This document shows positions 51,675-60,533 of a stretch of 64,000 nucleotides of DNA, piece by piece. The position numbers and the translations under genes were made by a program. Origin of the DNA: JASLBX01 sp035762665 (GTDB taxonomy: Bacteria > Actinomycetota > Actinomycetes > Jiangellales > Jiangellaceae); the NCBI GenBank assembly GCA_035762665.1, contig DASTNZ010000235.1, forward strand, positions 1-64,000, read 5' to 3'. Below the pieces are notes generated by a model that saw nothing but the letters and a program-made list of their open reading frames with translations, did no database searches and was not told the DNA's origin. The first letter of the stretch is position 1. Every line of letters begins with the position of its first letter.

Positions 51675-52442
51675 ATGGGCCACACACTGCGGGGCGCCCG
51701 CGTGCTGATCACGGGCGCCTCCAGCGGTATCGGACGGGCATGCGCCGAGGCGTTCGCCGCAGCGGGCGCCTCGGTCGTCTTGGCCGCCCGCCGCCTGGAC
51801 CGGCTTCAACGCGTCGCCGCCGGGCTGGATGCCTCGGTGCACCTGCTCGAGCTTGACGTCCGGGATCGCGCCGCCGTGGAGCAGGCGATTGCGTCCCTGC
51901 CGGGCGAGTGGGCGCAGATCGATGTCCTGGTCAACAACGCCGGCCTGGCGGCCGGTCTCGAGCCGCTCCAGGACGGTGACCCCGATGACTGGGACCGCAT
52001 GGTGGACACCAACGTGAAGGGACTGCTGTACGTCACACGTGCGGTCGTGCCCGGCATGGTGGCGCGCGGGCGTGGCCACGTCATCAACATCGGTTCGATC
52101 GCCGGCCACGAGACCTACCCCAATGGCGCGGTCTACTGTGCGACGAAGGCGGCTGTCGACCGGATCACGACCGGTTTGCGACTGGATGTGCTGGGTACTG
52201 GCGTGAAGGTGTCGACCGTCGATCCCGGAATGGTGGAGACCGAGTTCTCCGTGGTGCGGTTCCATAACGACCGGCAGCGCGCCAGCGAGGTGTATGCGGG
52301 CGTACAACCACTGTCCGCGGAGGACATCGCCGAGACTGTGGTGTGGGTCGCCAGCCGCCCGCCGCATGTGCAGGTCACCGAGGTGATCGTGCTGGCCAGC
52401 GCGCAAGCCTCGGCCACCAGGGTGCACCGGGAGCCGGCATGA
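51675..52442 (+). CDS. Short-chain dehydrogenase/reductase (YdfG-like)
   Basis: 255 residues. NAD(P) loop TGASSGIG (about 13-20), NNAG (about 86-89), the catalytic Ser in NIGSIAG and YxxxK in YCATK (Tyr about 155, Lys 159). After the core is VDPGMVETEFS, shared with YdfG-type 3-hydroxy acid dehydrogenases. ATG 51675 is chosen because the Rossmann strand starts soon after; an in-frame GTG at 51648 is possible. Its TGA overlaps the rhomboid ATG. Confidence 0.87.
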   Translation: MGHTLRGARVLITGASSGIGRACAEAFAAAGASVVLAARRLDRLQRVAAGLDASVHLLELDVRDRAAVEQAIASLPGEWAQIDVLVNNAGLAAGLEPLQDGDPDDWDRMVDTNVKGLLYVTRAVVPGMVARGRGHVINIGSIAGHETYPNGAVYCATKAAVDRITTGLRLDVLGTGVKVSTVDPGMVETEFSVVRFHNDRQRASEVYAGVQPLSAEDIAETVVWVASRPPHVQVTEVIVLASAQASATRVHREPA

Positions 52443-53020
52443 CACCCGTACCGACTGAACCACGGCCACGCCGGCGGCTGGGCGCGCCGTTGCTGCTGGC
52501 GCTGGTCATGTGGACCGTGGCCTTCATCAACGCCTGGACGACGACCCAACTCGCTCAGTACGGGATCCGGCCGCGGTCCGAGGAGGGCCTCCTCGGTATC
52601 GTCACGGCGCCGTTCCTGCACGCCGACTTCGCCCACCTCATCGCGAACACCGGAGCATTTATCGTGCTCGGACTGCTGGTGGCCGCGGTGAGCCGCCGCT
52701 ACTGGGCGGTGACCGCTGGCGTTGCGCTGATCAGCGGAGCGGCGGTGTGGCTGATCGCGGCTCCGAATACCGTCCACATAGGGGCGAGTGGGCTGGTCTA
52801 CGGCTACGCGGCGTTCCTCGTCGCCTGGGGGCTGGTGACCCGGCGCGCATCGGCCGTTTTGGTCGCCGTCCTTGTGGTGCTGCTCTACGGCGGGTTGGTG
52901 TTCGGCGTGCTACCCACTCAGGAGGGCATCTCCTGGCAGGGTCACCTGTTCGGCGCGATCGGTGGCGTCGTGATGGCCGTGGTGCTCAGCCCGCGACGGC
53001 AACCAGCCAGGCGGCTGTGA
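52439..53020 (+). CDS. Rhomboid family intramembrane protease
   Basis: 193 residues, about six helices. HADFAHLIANTGAFIVLG supplies the family His/Asn, GASGLVYG the catalytic Ser (about 117) and WQGHLFGA the catalytic His (about 169). It cleaves membrane helices. The start overlaps the SDR stop, and the last 35 bp overlap a DUF456 gene on the other strand. Confidence 0.92.
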   Translation: MTPVPTEPRPRRRLGAPLLLALVMWTVAFINAWTTTQLAQYGIRPRSEEGLLGIVTAPFLHADFAHLIANTGAFIVLGLLVAAVSRRYWAVTAGVALISGAAVWLIAAPNTVHIGASGLVYGYAAFLVAWGLVTRRASAVLVAVLVVLLYGGLVFGVLPTQEGISWQGHLFGAIGGVVMAVVLSPRRQPARRL

Positions 53021-53471
53021 CCACCAGGCCGGCTGCAAGCTCGGCGACGGTCTCCCGGCCGACGTTGGCTCGCTCAGTAGCGTGGCGCCGTCCGGCTCCG
53101 GGAAGCCGTAACCGGCGCCGTTCGGCGACATAGAGCCCCAGCGCAAACCCGGCGATCAGGCCAAGGGTGCGAGCCGCAAGGAAGCCGACGGCGCCGAGCG
53201 CGGCCGCGATGACGATGCTGCGCATGGGTGCCACCAACTCGCCCAGCCGGCGACCGGTGAGCAGGTGCTGCACGGTGTAGTTCGCCACCGCGAACACCGT
53301 TGCCACACCGAGGACGGCCCAGGCGGTTCGGGTGTTTTCGATCGACGCCCACACCAGCACCGCCGCCCAGATGAGGTCGATCCCGGGCAACCGGTGAACG
53401 AACACTCCTGCCAGACCGGTTGCGATGGCGGCGGCGGTACCGGCGAGGACGATCGAATCCACCCGGGGCAT
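52986..53471 (-). CDS. DUF456 membrane protein
   Basis: 161 residues with about four to five hydrophobic helices. GLAGVFVHRLPGIDLIWAAVLVWA is the DUF456 core pattern, repeated in weaker form near RSIVIAAALGAVGFLAARTLGLIAGFALGLYVAE. Unknown role; other members occur beside efflux or stress genes. It converges on the rhomboid gene and overlaps it by 35 bp. Confidence 0.85.
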   Translation of the reverse strand: MPRVDSIVLAGTAAAIATGLAGVFVHRLPGIDLIWAAVLVWASIENTRTAWAVLGVATVFAVANYTVQHLLTGRRLGELVAPMRSIVIAAALGAVGFLAARTLGLIAGFALGLYVAERRRLRLPGAGRRHATERANVGRETVAELAAGLVVTAAWLVAVAG

Positions 53472-53493
53472 CCTGCCAGTCAGGTGTGAACAA

Positions 53494-53534
53494 CGAGACG
53501 GGGCCCCAGCCGCCTTGGCTGGGGCCCCGTCTCG
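53494..53534 (-). terminator. Perfect 18-bp hairpin terminator
   Basis: CGAGACGGGGCCCCAGCC (53494-53511) and GGCTGGGGCCCCGTCTCG (53517-53534) pair perfectly over a 5-nt loop. It begins ten bases beyond the leftward DUF7455 stop at 53544. Confidence 0.85.
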
Positions 53535-53543
53535 CGTGCTATT

Positions 53544-53765
53544 TCAGCGCTCGTCGTCGCGAGCGGTTGGGGTCGTCTCCAGAAGCCGATCGGTCTCGTC
53601 GTGCCACTCCACGGTGAGCGGCCGCAGCTTGGGCTCATGCCGGCGGCCGTGGTGCCCGCAGAACATCAGCTCGCTGCCGCCTGGCATGACGGCGCGAATG
53701 TAGGCCTGAGCACCGCAGCTGTCGCAGCGGTCGGCGGCTTTGAGGGTGGCGACTGCTGTGGTCAC
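53544..53765 (-). CDS. DUF7455-type zinc-finger-like protein
   Basis: 73 residues. ADRCDSCGAQAYIRAVMPGG carries the CxxC, and ELMFCGHHGRRHEPKL the CxxH, a likely zinc site. Similar small proteins stand next to the gyrB/parE gene in many actinomycetes. A GAGAGGAGT site precedes the GTG. It is divergent from the topoisomerase gene and ended by a perfect hairpin. Function unknown. Confidence 0.88.
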   Translation of the reverse strand: MTTAVATLKAADRCDSCGAQAYIRAVMPGGSELMFCGHHGRRHEPKLRPLTVEWHDETDRLLETTPTARDDER

Positions 53766-53967
53766 TCCGACTCCTCTCGATAGGTCGTACCTGAAGAACA
53801 TAAAAACAGACCCGCTCTCTTCCGCACGAGTCACTTTCCGGGGATTCGCTCTGAGCGAAGCGGGCATCAGTCCCATCGGCAGGGTTCGGCGCGCCGATCG
53901 CGGAGCTGCCTGTGTCGCCGACTACGCTGACTGGACAGCCATCTAAGAGGTGAAGGAGCGTGCCAAG

Positions 53968-56082
53968 GTGACCGCCCAGCCGGCCGAGCTCGCGAGGCCC
54001 ACATCCGGGCGCGGGGCGCAGGACTACACGGCTCGACACCTTTCGGTGCTCGAGGGGCTGGAGGCGGTCCGCAAGCGGCCTGGCATGTACATCGGGTCGA
54101 CCGACTCGCGCGGGCTCATGCATTGCCTGTGGGAGACCATCGACAACGCGGTGGACGAGGCCCTGAATGGGCATTGCCGCAACGTCGAGGTCATCCTCAA
54201 CGCGGACGGGTCGGCCGAGGTTCGCGACGACGGCCGCGGCATCCCGGTTGATATCCACCCGAAGACCGGCCTGTCCGGTGTCGAGGTCGTCTTCACCAAG
54301 CTGCATGCGGGTGGCAAGTTCGGCGGAGCGTCGTACGCGGCCACCGGCGGGCTGCACGGCGTAGGCGCCAGTGTCGTCAACGCGCTGTCGGCCCGGCTCG
54401 ACGTCGAGGTCGATCGGGGCGGCAAGGTGCACGCGATGTCGTTCCGTCGCGGCGAGCCGGGCGTGTTCGCCAACGGCAAGCCCGATTCGGCCTTCACCCC
54501 GTTCACCGACAGCTCCGAGCTGCGCACCGTGCGGCGGGTGGCCAAACGCGTCACCGGCACCCGGGTGCGCTTCTGGCCGGACCGGCAGATCTTCCTGCGC
54601 GAGGCCGGATTCTCTCTTGACGACCTGCTGACCCGCGCGCGGCAGACGTCCTACCTGGTTCCCGGCCTGCAGCTGACCGTGCGTGACGAGCGGGGCGCCG
54701 AGCCGGTGGAGCAGACCTTCCGCCATGACGGCGGCATCGCCGAGTTCGTCGAGTTCCTCGGTGACGGCACGCCGGTCACCGACATACTGCGGCTGACCGG
54801 CGCTGAGACGTTCACCGAGACCATCCCCGTGCTCGACGACAACGGCCACATGGTCTCCCGCGAAGTCGACCGTGAGTGTGGGGTCGACATCGCGTTGCGG
54901 TGGGACTCCGGGTACGACACCGAGATGCGGTCCTTCGTCAACGTGATCGCCACCCCCAAGGGCGGCACCCACGTGGCCGGTTTCGAGCAGGGACTGCTCA
55001 AGACGGTGCGCACCCAGGTGCGCGCCGCGGCCCGGCGGTTGAGGGCCGGCGACGAGAAGATCGAGAAGGACGACGTCTTCGAAGGCCTGATCGCAGTGGT
55101 CACAGTGCGGCTGGCCGAGCCGCAGTTCGAGGGCCAGACCAAAGAGGTCCTGGGCACCTCGGCAGTCCGGGGGATCGTGAGCCGCGTGGTCGAGCGCGAG
55201 CTGACCCGGGTGCTGAGCTCGTCCAAGCGGGCCGACAAGGTCCAGACTGCCGCTGTCCTAGAGAAGATCGTCGCCGCGGCGAAGGCTCGCGTCGCGGCCC
55301 GGCTGCATAAAGAGAACGTCCGCCGCAAGAATGCGCTCGAGACCAGTGCACTGCCGACCAAGCTCGTCGACTGCCGGTCGGCCGAGTTGGACCAGTCCGA
55401 GTTGTTCATCGTGGAGGGCGACTCCGCGCTTGGCACCGGCAAGGCCGCTCGCGACGCCGAGTTCCAGGCGCTGCTGCCGATCCGCGGCAAGATTCTCAAC
55501 GTGCAAAAGGCGTCCGTCGGCGACATGCTCAAGAACGCTGAGTGCGCGGCGATCATCCAGGTGGTCGGCGCCGGCTCGGGCCGGACATTCGACCTGGGCC
55601 AGGCTCGCTACGGCAAATTCGTGATCATGGTGGATGCCGACGTTGACGGCGCGCACATCCGGACGCTACTCATCACGCTGTTCTTCCGCTACATGCGCCC
55701 GCTGGTGGAGGCGGGGCGCCTGTTCGCGGCCATGCCTCCGCTGCACCGGGTCGAGTTGATCAATCCGCGCAAGGGCCAGGACAAGCACATCTACACCTAC
55801 ACCGACGCCGAGTTGCAGCGCGTCCTGCGCGACATCGACCGCCGCGGCGTCAGGTACAAGAGCCCGCCCCAGCGGTACAAAGGCCTGGGCGAGATGGATC
55901 CCCACCAGCTGGCCGAGACCACAATGGACCCACGCCACCGGCGGCTGCGCCGGATCACCGTCAGAGACGCCGAGGCGGCCGAGCAGATCTTCGAGCTGCT
56001 CATGGGCAACGACGTCGCGCCGCGCAAGGACTTCATCGTGGCCGGTGCCGCCGAACTGGACCGCGAGCGCATCGACGCCTAG
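53968..56082 (+). CDS. Type II topoisomerase subunit B (ParE/GyrB family)
   Basis: 704 residues. GHKL ATPase: VRKRPGMYIGST, ETIDNAVDEALNGH, VRDDGRGIPV, TGGLHGVGASVVNALS. The transducer and TOPRIM (ELFIVEGDSALGTGKAARDAEFQALLPIRG, then DADVDGAHIRTLLI) follow. It works with a GyrA/ParC-type subunit not in this window. Its pairing near the principal sigma gene, away from gyrA, favours the topoisomerase IV-like (ParE/ParY) paralogue. GTG at 53968 has AAGGAG upstream; a GTG at 53950 is an alternative. Confidence 0.92.
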   Translation: MTAQPAELARPTSGRGAQDYTARHLSVLEGLEAVRKRPGMYIGSTDSRGLMHCLWETIDNAVDEALNGHCRNVEVILNADGSAEVRDDGRGIPVDIHPKTGLSGVEVVFTKLHAGGKFGGASYAATGGLHGVGASVVNALSARLDVEVDRGGKVHAMSFRRGEPGVFANGKPDSAFTPFTDSSELRTVRRVAKRVTGTRVRFWPDRQIFLREAGFSLDDLLTRARQTSYLVPGLQLTVRDERGAEPVEQTFRHDGGIAEFVEFLGDGTPVTDILRLTGAETFTETIPVLDDNGHMVSREVDRECGVDIALRWDSGYDTEMRSFVNVIATPKGGTHVAGFEQGLLKTVRTQVRAAARRLRAGDEKIEKDDVFEGLIAVVTVRLAEPQFEGQTKEVLGTSAVRGIVSRVVERELTRVLSSSKRADKVQTAAVLEKIVAAAKARVAARLHKENVRRKNALETSALPTKLVDCRSAELDQSELFIVEGDSALGTGKAARDAEFQALLPIRGKILNVQKASVGDMLKNAECAAIIQVVGAGSGRTFDLGQARYGKFVIMVDADVDGAHIRTLLITLFFRYMRPLVEAGRLFAAMPPLHRVELINPRKGQDKHIYTYTDAELQRVLRDIDRRGVRYKSPPQRYKGLGEMDPHQLAETTMDPRHRRLRRITVRDAEAAEQIFELLMGNDVAPRKDFIVAGAAELDRERIDA

Positions 56083-56087
56083 CGCAG

Positions 56088-57146
56088 TTAGATGGCAGGA
56101 GCCCAGATGTTGATGCCGGCCTCCACGGCGTGCTGATCGATAGCGTCGAGTTCTTCTTGGCTGAACGACAGGTTTCTGATCGCAGTGACGTTGTCCTCTA
56201 GCTGTTCGACGCTACTCGCACCGACGAGGGCGGAGGTGACGCGCTCGTCGCGCAGCACCCACACGAGCGCGAGCTGGGCCAGCGTCTGCCCCCGCGACTC
56301 GGCGATGTCCGCCAGCGACCGAACGTGACGCATCGTCTCGTCGGTGATTAGCTCCGGGGACAGCGACTTTTCCTGGGTAGCCCGCGACCCCTCCGGAATA
56401 CCGCTCAAGTACTTGCTGGTGAGCATGCCCTGGCCCAGCGGTGAGAACGCGATGCATCCGACCCCGGCATCTTCCAGGGCCTCCAACAAGCTCGGTTCGC
56501 CGTGTTCGATCCAGCGGTTGAGCAGCGAGTACGACGGCTGGTGGATGGTCAATGGAGTACCCAGCTCACGTAGGATGGCGACCGCTTCCTCGGTCTGGGC
56601 GGCAGGATACGACGAGATGCCGGCGTACAGCGCGCGACCGGAGCGCACCGCCGTGTCGAGCGCGGCCATTGTTTCCTCGAGCGGGGTGCGGGGGTCGAGC
56701 CGGTGCGAGTAGAAGATGTCCACGTATTCCAGACCCATCCGGGCCAGTGATTGATCGAGGCTGGCCAACAGGTACTTGCGCGAGCCCCACTCACCGTACG
56801 GGCCGGGCCACATGTCGTATCCGGCCTTGGTCGAGATGATCAGCTCGGCGCGATACCGGGCGAAGTCTTCGGCGAACAGGCGGCCGAAGTTCACCTCCGC
56901 CGAGCCGTACGGCGGCCCGTAGTTGTTAGCCAGGTCGAAGTGAGTGACGCCGAGGTCGAACGCTCGGCGCAAGATGGCGCGCTGCCGGGCGAGCGGGACG
57001 TCGTCGCCGAAGTTGTGCCACAGACCGAGGGAGATGACCGGAAGGTGCAGGCCGGTGCGACCCACCCGCCGGTAGGGCATCTGCTCGTACCGGTCGTCGG
57101 CGGCGACATAGGACGAGGTCAGGAAGCGATGCGCGGTGTTGGCCAT
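56088..57146 (-). CDS. Aldo/keto reductase (YghZ-like)
   Basis: 352 residues. Active-site tetrad: Asp in DLANNYGP, Tyr in the same loop, Lys in ISTKAGYD, and His in FYSHRLDPRTP. The start MPYRRVGRTGLHLPVISLGLWHNFGDD is that of the L-glyceraldehyde-3-phosphate reductase (YghZ/Gpr) group. NAD(P)-site AFSPLGQGMLTSKYL is present. It reduces aldehydes such as methylglyoxal. The 3' end converges on the topoisomerase gene with a 5-bp gap. Confidence 0.92.
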   Translation of the reverse strand: MANTAHRFLTSSYVAADDRYEQMPYRRVGRTGLHLPVISLGLWHNFGDDVPLARQRAILRRAFDLGVTHFDLANNYGPPYGSAEVNFGRLFAEDFARYRAELIISTKAGYDMWPGPYGEWGSRKYLLASLDQSLARMGLEYVDIFYSHRLDPRTPLEETMAALDTAVRSGRALYAGISSYPAAQTEEAVAILRELGTPLTIHQPSYSLLNRWIEHGEPSLLEALEDAGVGCIAFSPLGQGMLTSKYLSGIPEGSRATQEKSLSPELITDETMRHVRSLADIAESRGQTLAQLALVWVLRDERVTSALVGASSVEQLEDNVTAIRNLSFSQEELDAIDQHAVEAGINIWAPAI

Positions 57147-57168
57147 GGTGCCCAGTCTTGCGGACCGA

Positions 57169-58051
57169 TCATTCGACGCGTTCCGGTGGGGTCGCCTCGT
57201 ATGCCATCGGGCGCCCGGCCGCCGCACCGCACGACTCGGGGCGTGCGAGTTCCAACCGCCGTCCGGTCACGTCGACCCGCCATTGCCGCCCGTCCCGATG
57301 GCTGAGCACGGCGTGCCACAAACCGTCGTGTTCGCGGACGGAGACCACCTCGAGCGCGTCGAGGTCGGATTCGCCGGACGCTGTTCGGACGGCAGCCTCC
57401 GCCGCTTGGCCAGGTCGGCTGTATGTCGTACGACCTCGGTAGCCGTCCAGCATCACCCGGCCAGCCTTGCCGTGCTCGAACGCCGCCAGAGCGAGGTCGG
57501 GATCCAGCCGCCCGTAGGTCACGCCGGAGGGCAGGAGGACCGCGGTTGGGGCGAAGCGGTGGCCGCTCAGGTGCGTGGTCTCCCAAACCCTGCCGACCAG
57601 CGGATCGTGGAGCGCAGTGGCGAGCGCCCGTCCCTTAACGGCGCAGCACACGTCCCGGCGCCCGTTCGTGCGTCGACCGCTGAATCCTCTGCAGATCACC
57701 GTCGGCCACTCCGGCCCAGGACAGCCCGCCGAGGTCGGCGACGTCTTCCACCCGACCGCCTATAAGCCAGCTGCGCCGCGGCCGGGTGCTGGCGATCCGC
57801 ACCCGTCGCGGACGCAGGTCGTGGTAGTCGGGATGAGGGCCGGACCGTCGCGCCAGGGCGACTCGGGCGTTGTGCGCAGAGGCTGCGACGTCCAGGGCCT
57901 CGCCGAGCACCGGATCGAGGTGTGATTCGGTCAGCGCCTTACGCCCCCACGGGGCGGGTTGCTCGAGCACCACCCAGCAAGCCGCCTCGGGCGCCGTTCC
58001 GGCCAGCGGTTCGCTGAGCGCCGACGAGATACCGGAGCAGGCCGTCATCAT
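57169..58051 (-). pseudogene. Sucrase/ferredoxin-like protein gene split by frameshift
   Basis: Two overlapping frames carry the halves of one protein. The first (57635-58051) has CSGISSALSEPLAGTA, WVVLEQPAPWGRKALTESHLD and the N-terminal domain. The second (to 57169) has NGRRDVCCAVKGRALA, then WETTHLSGHRFAPTAVLLPSGV, the sucrase/ferredoxin-like C-terminal half with its Cys pair and HxxxHRF pattern. A one-base frame change near 57640-57700, between DLQRI and TNGRRDVCC, would join them into about 290 residues. The ATG overlaps the MFS stop (ATGA). Either a real pseudogene or an assembly error. Confidence 0.75.
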
Positions 58052-59805
58052 GCTGTCCGGTTCACCATCAGGCCCGCCGGGCTACGGAGGAGGGTGGCCG
58101 CCGCCACGGCCGCAACCGCCGCACAGACTGCGGCGCCCGTGAACGTCGCCTGCAGTTGCGCGATGATCGCCTCCCCAACGGCATCGTCATAGGGCGGGCA
58201 CTGGGTCGGGGTCTGCGGGCACAGCTCGGTAGGCGGCGCGATCTCGGCCTGCACTGCGTAGAGCCGGCGCAGCCCAACCGCCGTCAGCGCCGACAACCCG
58301 GCGAGCATGCCGACCATTCGCGCGGTCACGATGAGTGCGCTGGCGACGCCGTGCGTGTCTTGCGGCGTCGCGGCAAGCAGAGCGGCATTCACCGGAGCGA
58401 TGGCCAGGCCGAAACCAACACCGGTCACGACCAGGACGGCGCTGTCGCCAGCACTGGTCAGCGACCCCGTGCCCCACGTCGCCATTATGGCGATCCCGGC
58501 GGTGCCAAGCGCCATGCCGGTGGCAGCCACGAGCGCGGGTCGTACCCGGCGCAGGAGCCATCCGCCCAGCAGCGCGCCGACGGGCAACGCCACGAGGAAC
58601 CGGATGAGCACCAACGCGGCGTCCAGCTGGTCGGCACCGGAGATCACCGTGCGCGCCAACACAGGGATGTCGACGAGGATCGCGATGAGTGCCGCGCCGA
58701 TGAACGTGCTCACCAGCAGGGCGCCCCACGCCTGCCGAGGCCGGATCGCCGCGGCAGGCACGAGCGGGCTCCGGGCCCGCCGCTGCCACCATGCGAAGGC
58801 GGCGGCCGCCAGGCCGGCAGCGACGAGTAGCCAGGGCCCTGCTGGAGTCATGAACTCGACCTGGGGGTCGGCCACCGCAAACGTGAGCACGACGAGGCCG
58901 AGCGCCGAGCCCAGCAGTAGCGAACCGGGGAGGTCGGCAGCCCGCAGCACGGCCGGGGCCTGGCGGACGTCGATCAGTGGGCGCTGTGCGGTGAGCTCGC
59001 GCACGACGAAGCCCACGGAGAGGGCGAGGCTGAGCAGCGCTACCGGTGTGGTCCAGTAGTTGTCTTCGACGGCGGGCACGAGCAGCTCGCCCCACCGCAC
59101 GCTCCGGTCGAGTTGGGCGGGCCGCACGAGCGCCACCGATGCGGCGGCGAACGCGCCGACAGCGAGGCTCGCGCCGATCCAGTCGCGCCCGCCAAGACGG
59201 TGCTGGGCCGGGCCGATCGGTGTGCGCCGGGCGGCGTAGAGCCCTGCCGCCAGTACCAGGCCGGTCGCCAGATTGATCCAGAAGATAGCTCGCCAGTCGG
59301 CGAGCGCGATCACGATCGCACCGTACAGCGGACCGAGCACGGCGCCTAGCTCCTGGACCGCGCCTACCACTCCGAGCGGCAGTCCGCGCCGCTCCGGCGG
59401 CCACAGATCGGCCACCAGGGCGAGGGTCACCGGAACGAGCGCACCGCCGCCGGCGCCCTGCAGGAATCGGCCGGTCACCGCCTCCGCCAGCCCGGTCGCG
59501 GCCGCGGTCACGAGCGATCCACCGGCGAACACGAGCAATGCCCCGAGCAGCACCGGGAGCCGTCCTGCGACGTCCGATATCCGCCCGGCCAGGGGCAGTA
59601 CCACGACGTATCCCAGCAGAAACATCGACACCAGCGGGGCCGCGCGCTGGAGTTCGTCGATGTCCAGGCCAACACCGACCATGATGTCCGGCAGGGCCAG
59701 GACGACCACGTAGGTGTCGGCGGCTGCCAACAAGACGCCGACGGCGCCGAGAGCGAGGGCTACTCGCCCCGCCGGCGGGCCGATGCGGTCAGTCAGTGGG
59801 CGCAC
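58048..59805 (-). CDS. MFS drug:H+ antiporter (14-helix type)
   Basis: 585 residues, about 14 helices. Motif A-like GRISDVAGRLPVLLG follows helix 2, and motif C-like GAVQELGAVLGPLYGAIV marks helix 5 of exporters. It belongs to the EmrB/QacA (DHA2) class. No substrate can be assigned. GTG at 59805 overlaps the 3' end of the lipoprotein gene by 17 bp, so they form an operon. The stop overlaps the frameshifted sucrase-like gene. Confidence 0.9.
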   Translation of the reverse strand: MRPLTDRIGPPAGRVALALGAVGVLLAAADTYVVVLALPDIMVGVGLDIDELQRAAPLVSMFLLGYVVVLPLAGRISDVAGRLPVLLGALLVFAGGSLVTAAATGLAEAVTGRFLQGAGGGALVPVTLALVADLWPPERRGLPLGVVGAVQELGAVLGPLYGAIVIALADWRAIFWINLATGLVLAAGLYAARRTPIGPAQHRLGGRDWIGASLAVGAFAAASVALVRPAQLDRSVRWGELLVPAVEDNYWTTPVALLSLALSVGFVVRELTAQRPLIDVRQAPAVLRAADLPGSLLLGSALGLVVLTFAVADPQVEFMTPAGPWLLVAAGLAAAAFAWWQRRARSPLVPAAAIRPRQAWGALLVSTFIGAALIAILVDIPVLARTVISGADQLDAALVLIRFLVALPVGALLGGWLLRRVRPALVAATGMALGTAGIAIMATWGTGSLTSAGDSAVLVVTGVGFGLAIAPVNAALLAATPQDTHGVASALIVTARMVGMLAGLSALTAVGLRRLYAVQAEIAPPTELCPQTPTQCPPYDDAVGEAIIAQLQATFTGAAVCAAVAAVAAATLLRSPAGLMVNRTA

Positions 59806-60502
59806 TGATGTCGACTGCTTGGTCGTAGTCCTCGAGCAAAACGGTGTAGGTCTGGGCGCCCGAGTCTTCGACGAAGGGACCGGTGAGTACTGCACGGCGA
59901 AGGTGGCCGTCATCGGCGTCCAGCGCGAACGCAGCAGCGACCTCGGCGTCTGGGTCGGCGATGGCCAGCACGGATCCGACCAGCTCGCCGGGGAGCGTTG
60001 CCGTGATCTCGTCCGCGACCGCCGAGCCGATGCGGACCTGGCCGGACTCTGCGGGATCGATAGCGGACCGCAGCAGTTGGCTGACCCCGCGTTCCGGGTC
60101 GAGCAGAGCACCGGGATCGGAGAACCCGAGAGCTTCAGCGTCGACGAGTGCGAACTCGGTGGTCATCGGTAGTTTGGCCCAAAGCTCACCATCAACCGAG
60201 ACGACCTCGATCGTGGCCGACAACCCCGCCGTGAGCACCCGAATGTCGCCGTCGAACGAGCGAGGCGGCGCCGCGACGCCCTCTGCGCCGAGGATGACCG
60301 TCCCGCTGTCCGGAAGGTCGGAGCCCTCCACAGTGAACCGCACGCCGGAAGTCGAGTCGAGCTGGTCCGCGGCGGCAGCGAGCTGGTCGGCGGCATCCTG
60401 GCCACCCTGGTCGGTGCCTGCGCCGTCATCCTCGTCACCGGAACACCCCACTACGGTCAGGACGATGACAACGGTGGCCGCGATCAGCCGTTGCGCGCGC
60501 AT
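59789..60502 (-). CDS. LppX/LprAFG family lipoprotein
   Basis: 237 residues. Basic start, hydrophobic core and lipobox TVVGC (Cys 20), then an acidic linker. The LppX_LprAFG fold follows with DSTSGVRFTVEGSDLPDSG and VSVDGELWAKLPMTTEFALVDA. In mycobacteria lprG sits with the MFS exporter Rv1410c (P55) for lipid transport. The same pairing is seen here. ATG preceded at seven bases by TAGGCT. Confidence 0.88.
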   Translation of the reverse strand: MRAQRLIAATVVIVLTVVGCSGDEDDGAGTDQGGQDAADQLAAAADQLDSTSGVRFTVEGSDLPDSGTVILGAEGVAAPPRSFDGDIRVLTAGLSATIEVVSVDGELWAKLPMTTEFALVDAEALGFSDPGALLDPERGVSQLLRSAIDPAESGQVRIGSAVADEITATLPGELVGSVLAIADPDAEVAAAFALDADDGHLRRAVLTGPFVEDSGAQTYTVLLEDYDQAVDISAPTD

Positions 60503-60533
60503 GGCCCGCAGCCTACCCACGAGATGGTGGGAG

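Noticed and set aside
53635..54972. 445-residue minus-strand frame
   Set aside because: Shadow of the topoisomerase B gene and the DUF7455 gene.
59806..60111. N-terminal extension of the MFS frame
   Set aside because: It is a Ser/Arg/Pro-rich shadow inside the lipoprotein gene; the first helix begins after the GTG at 59805.
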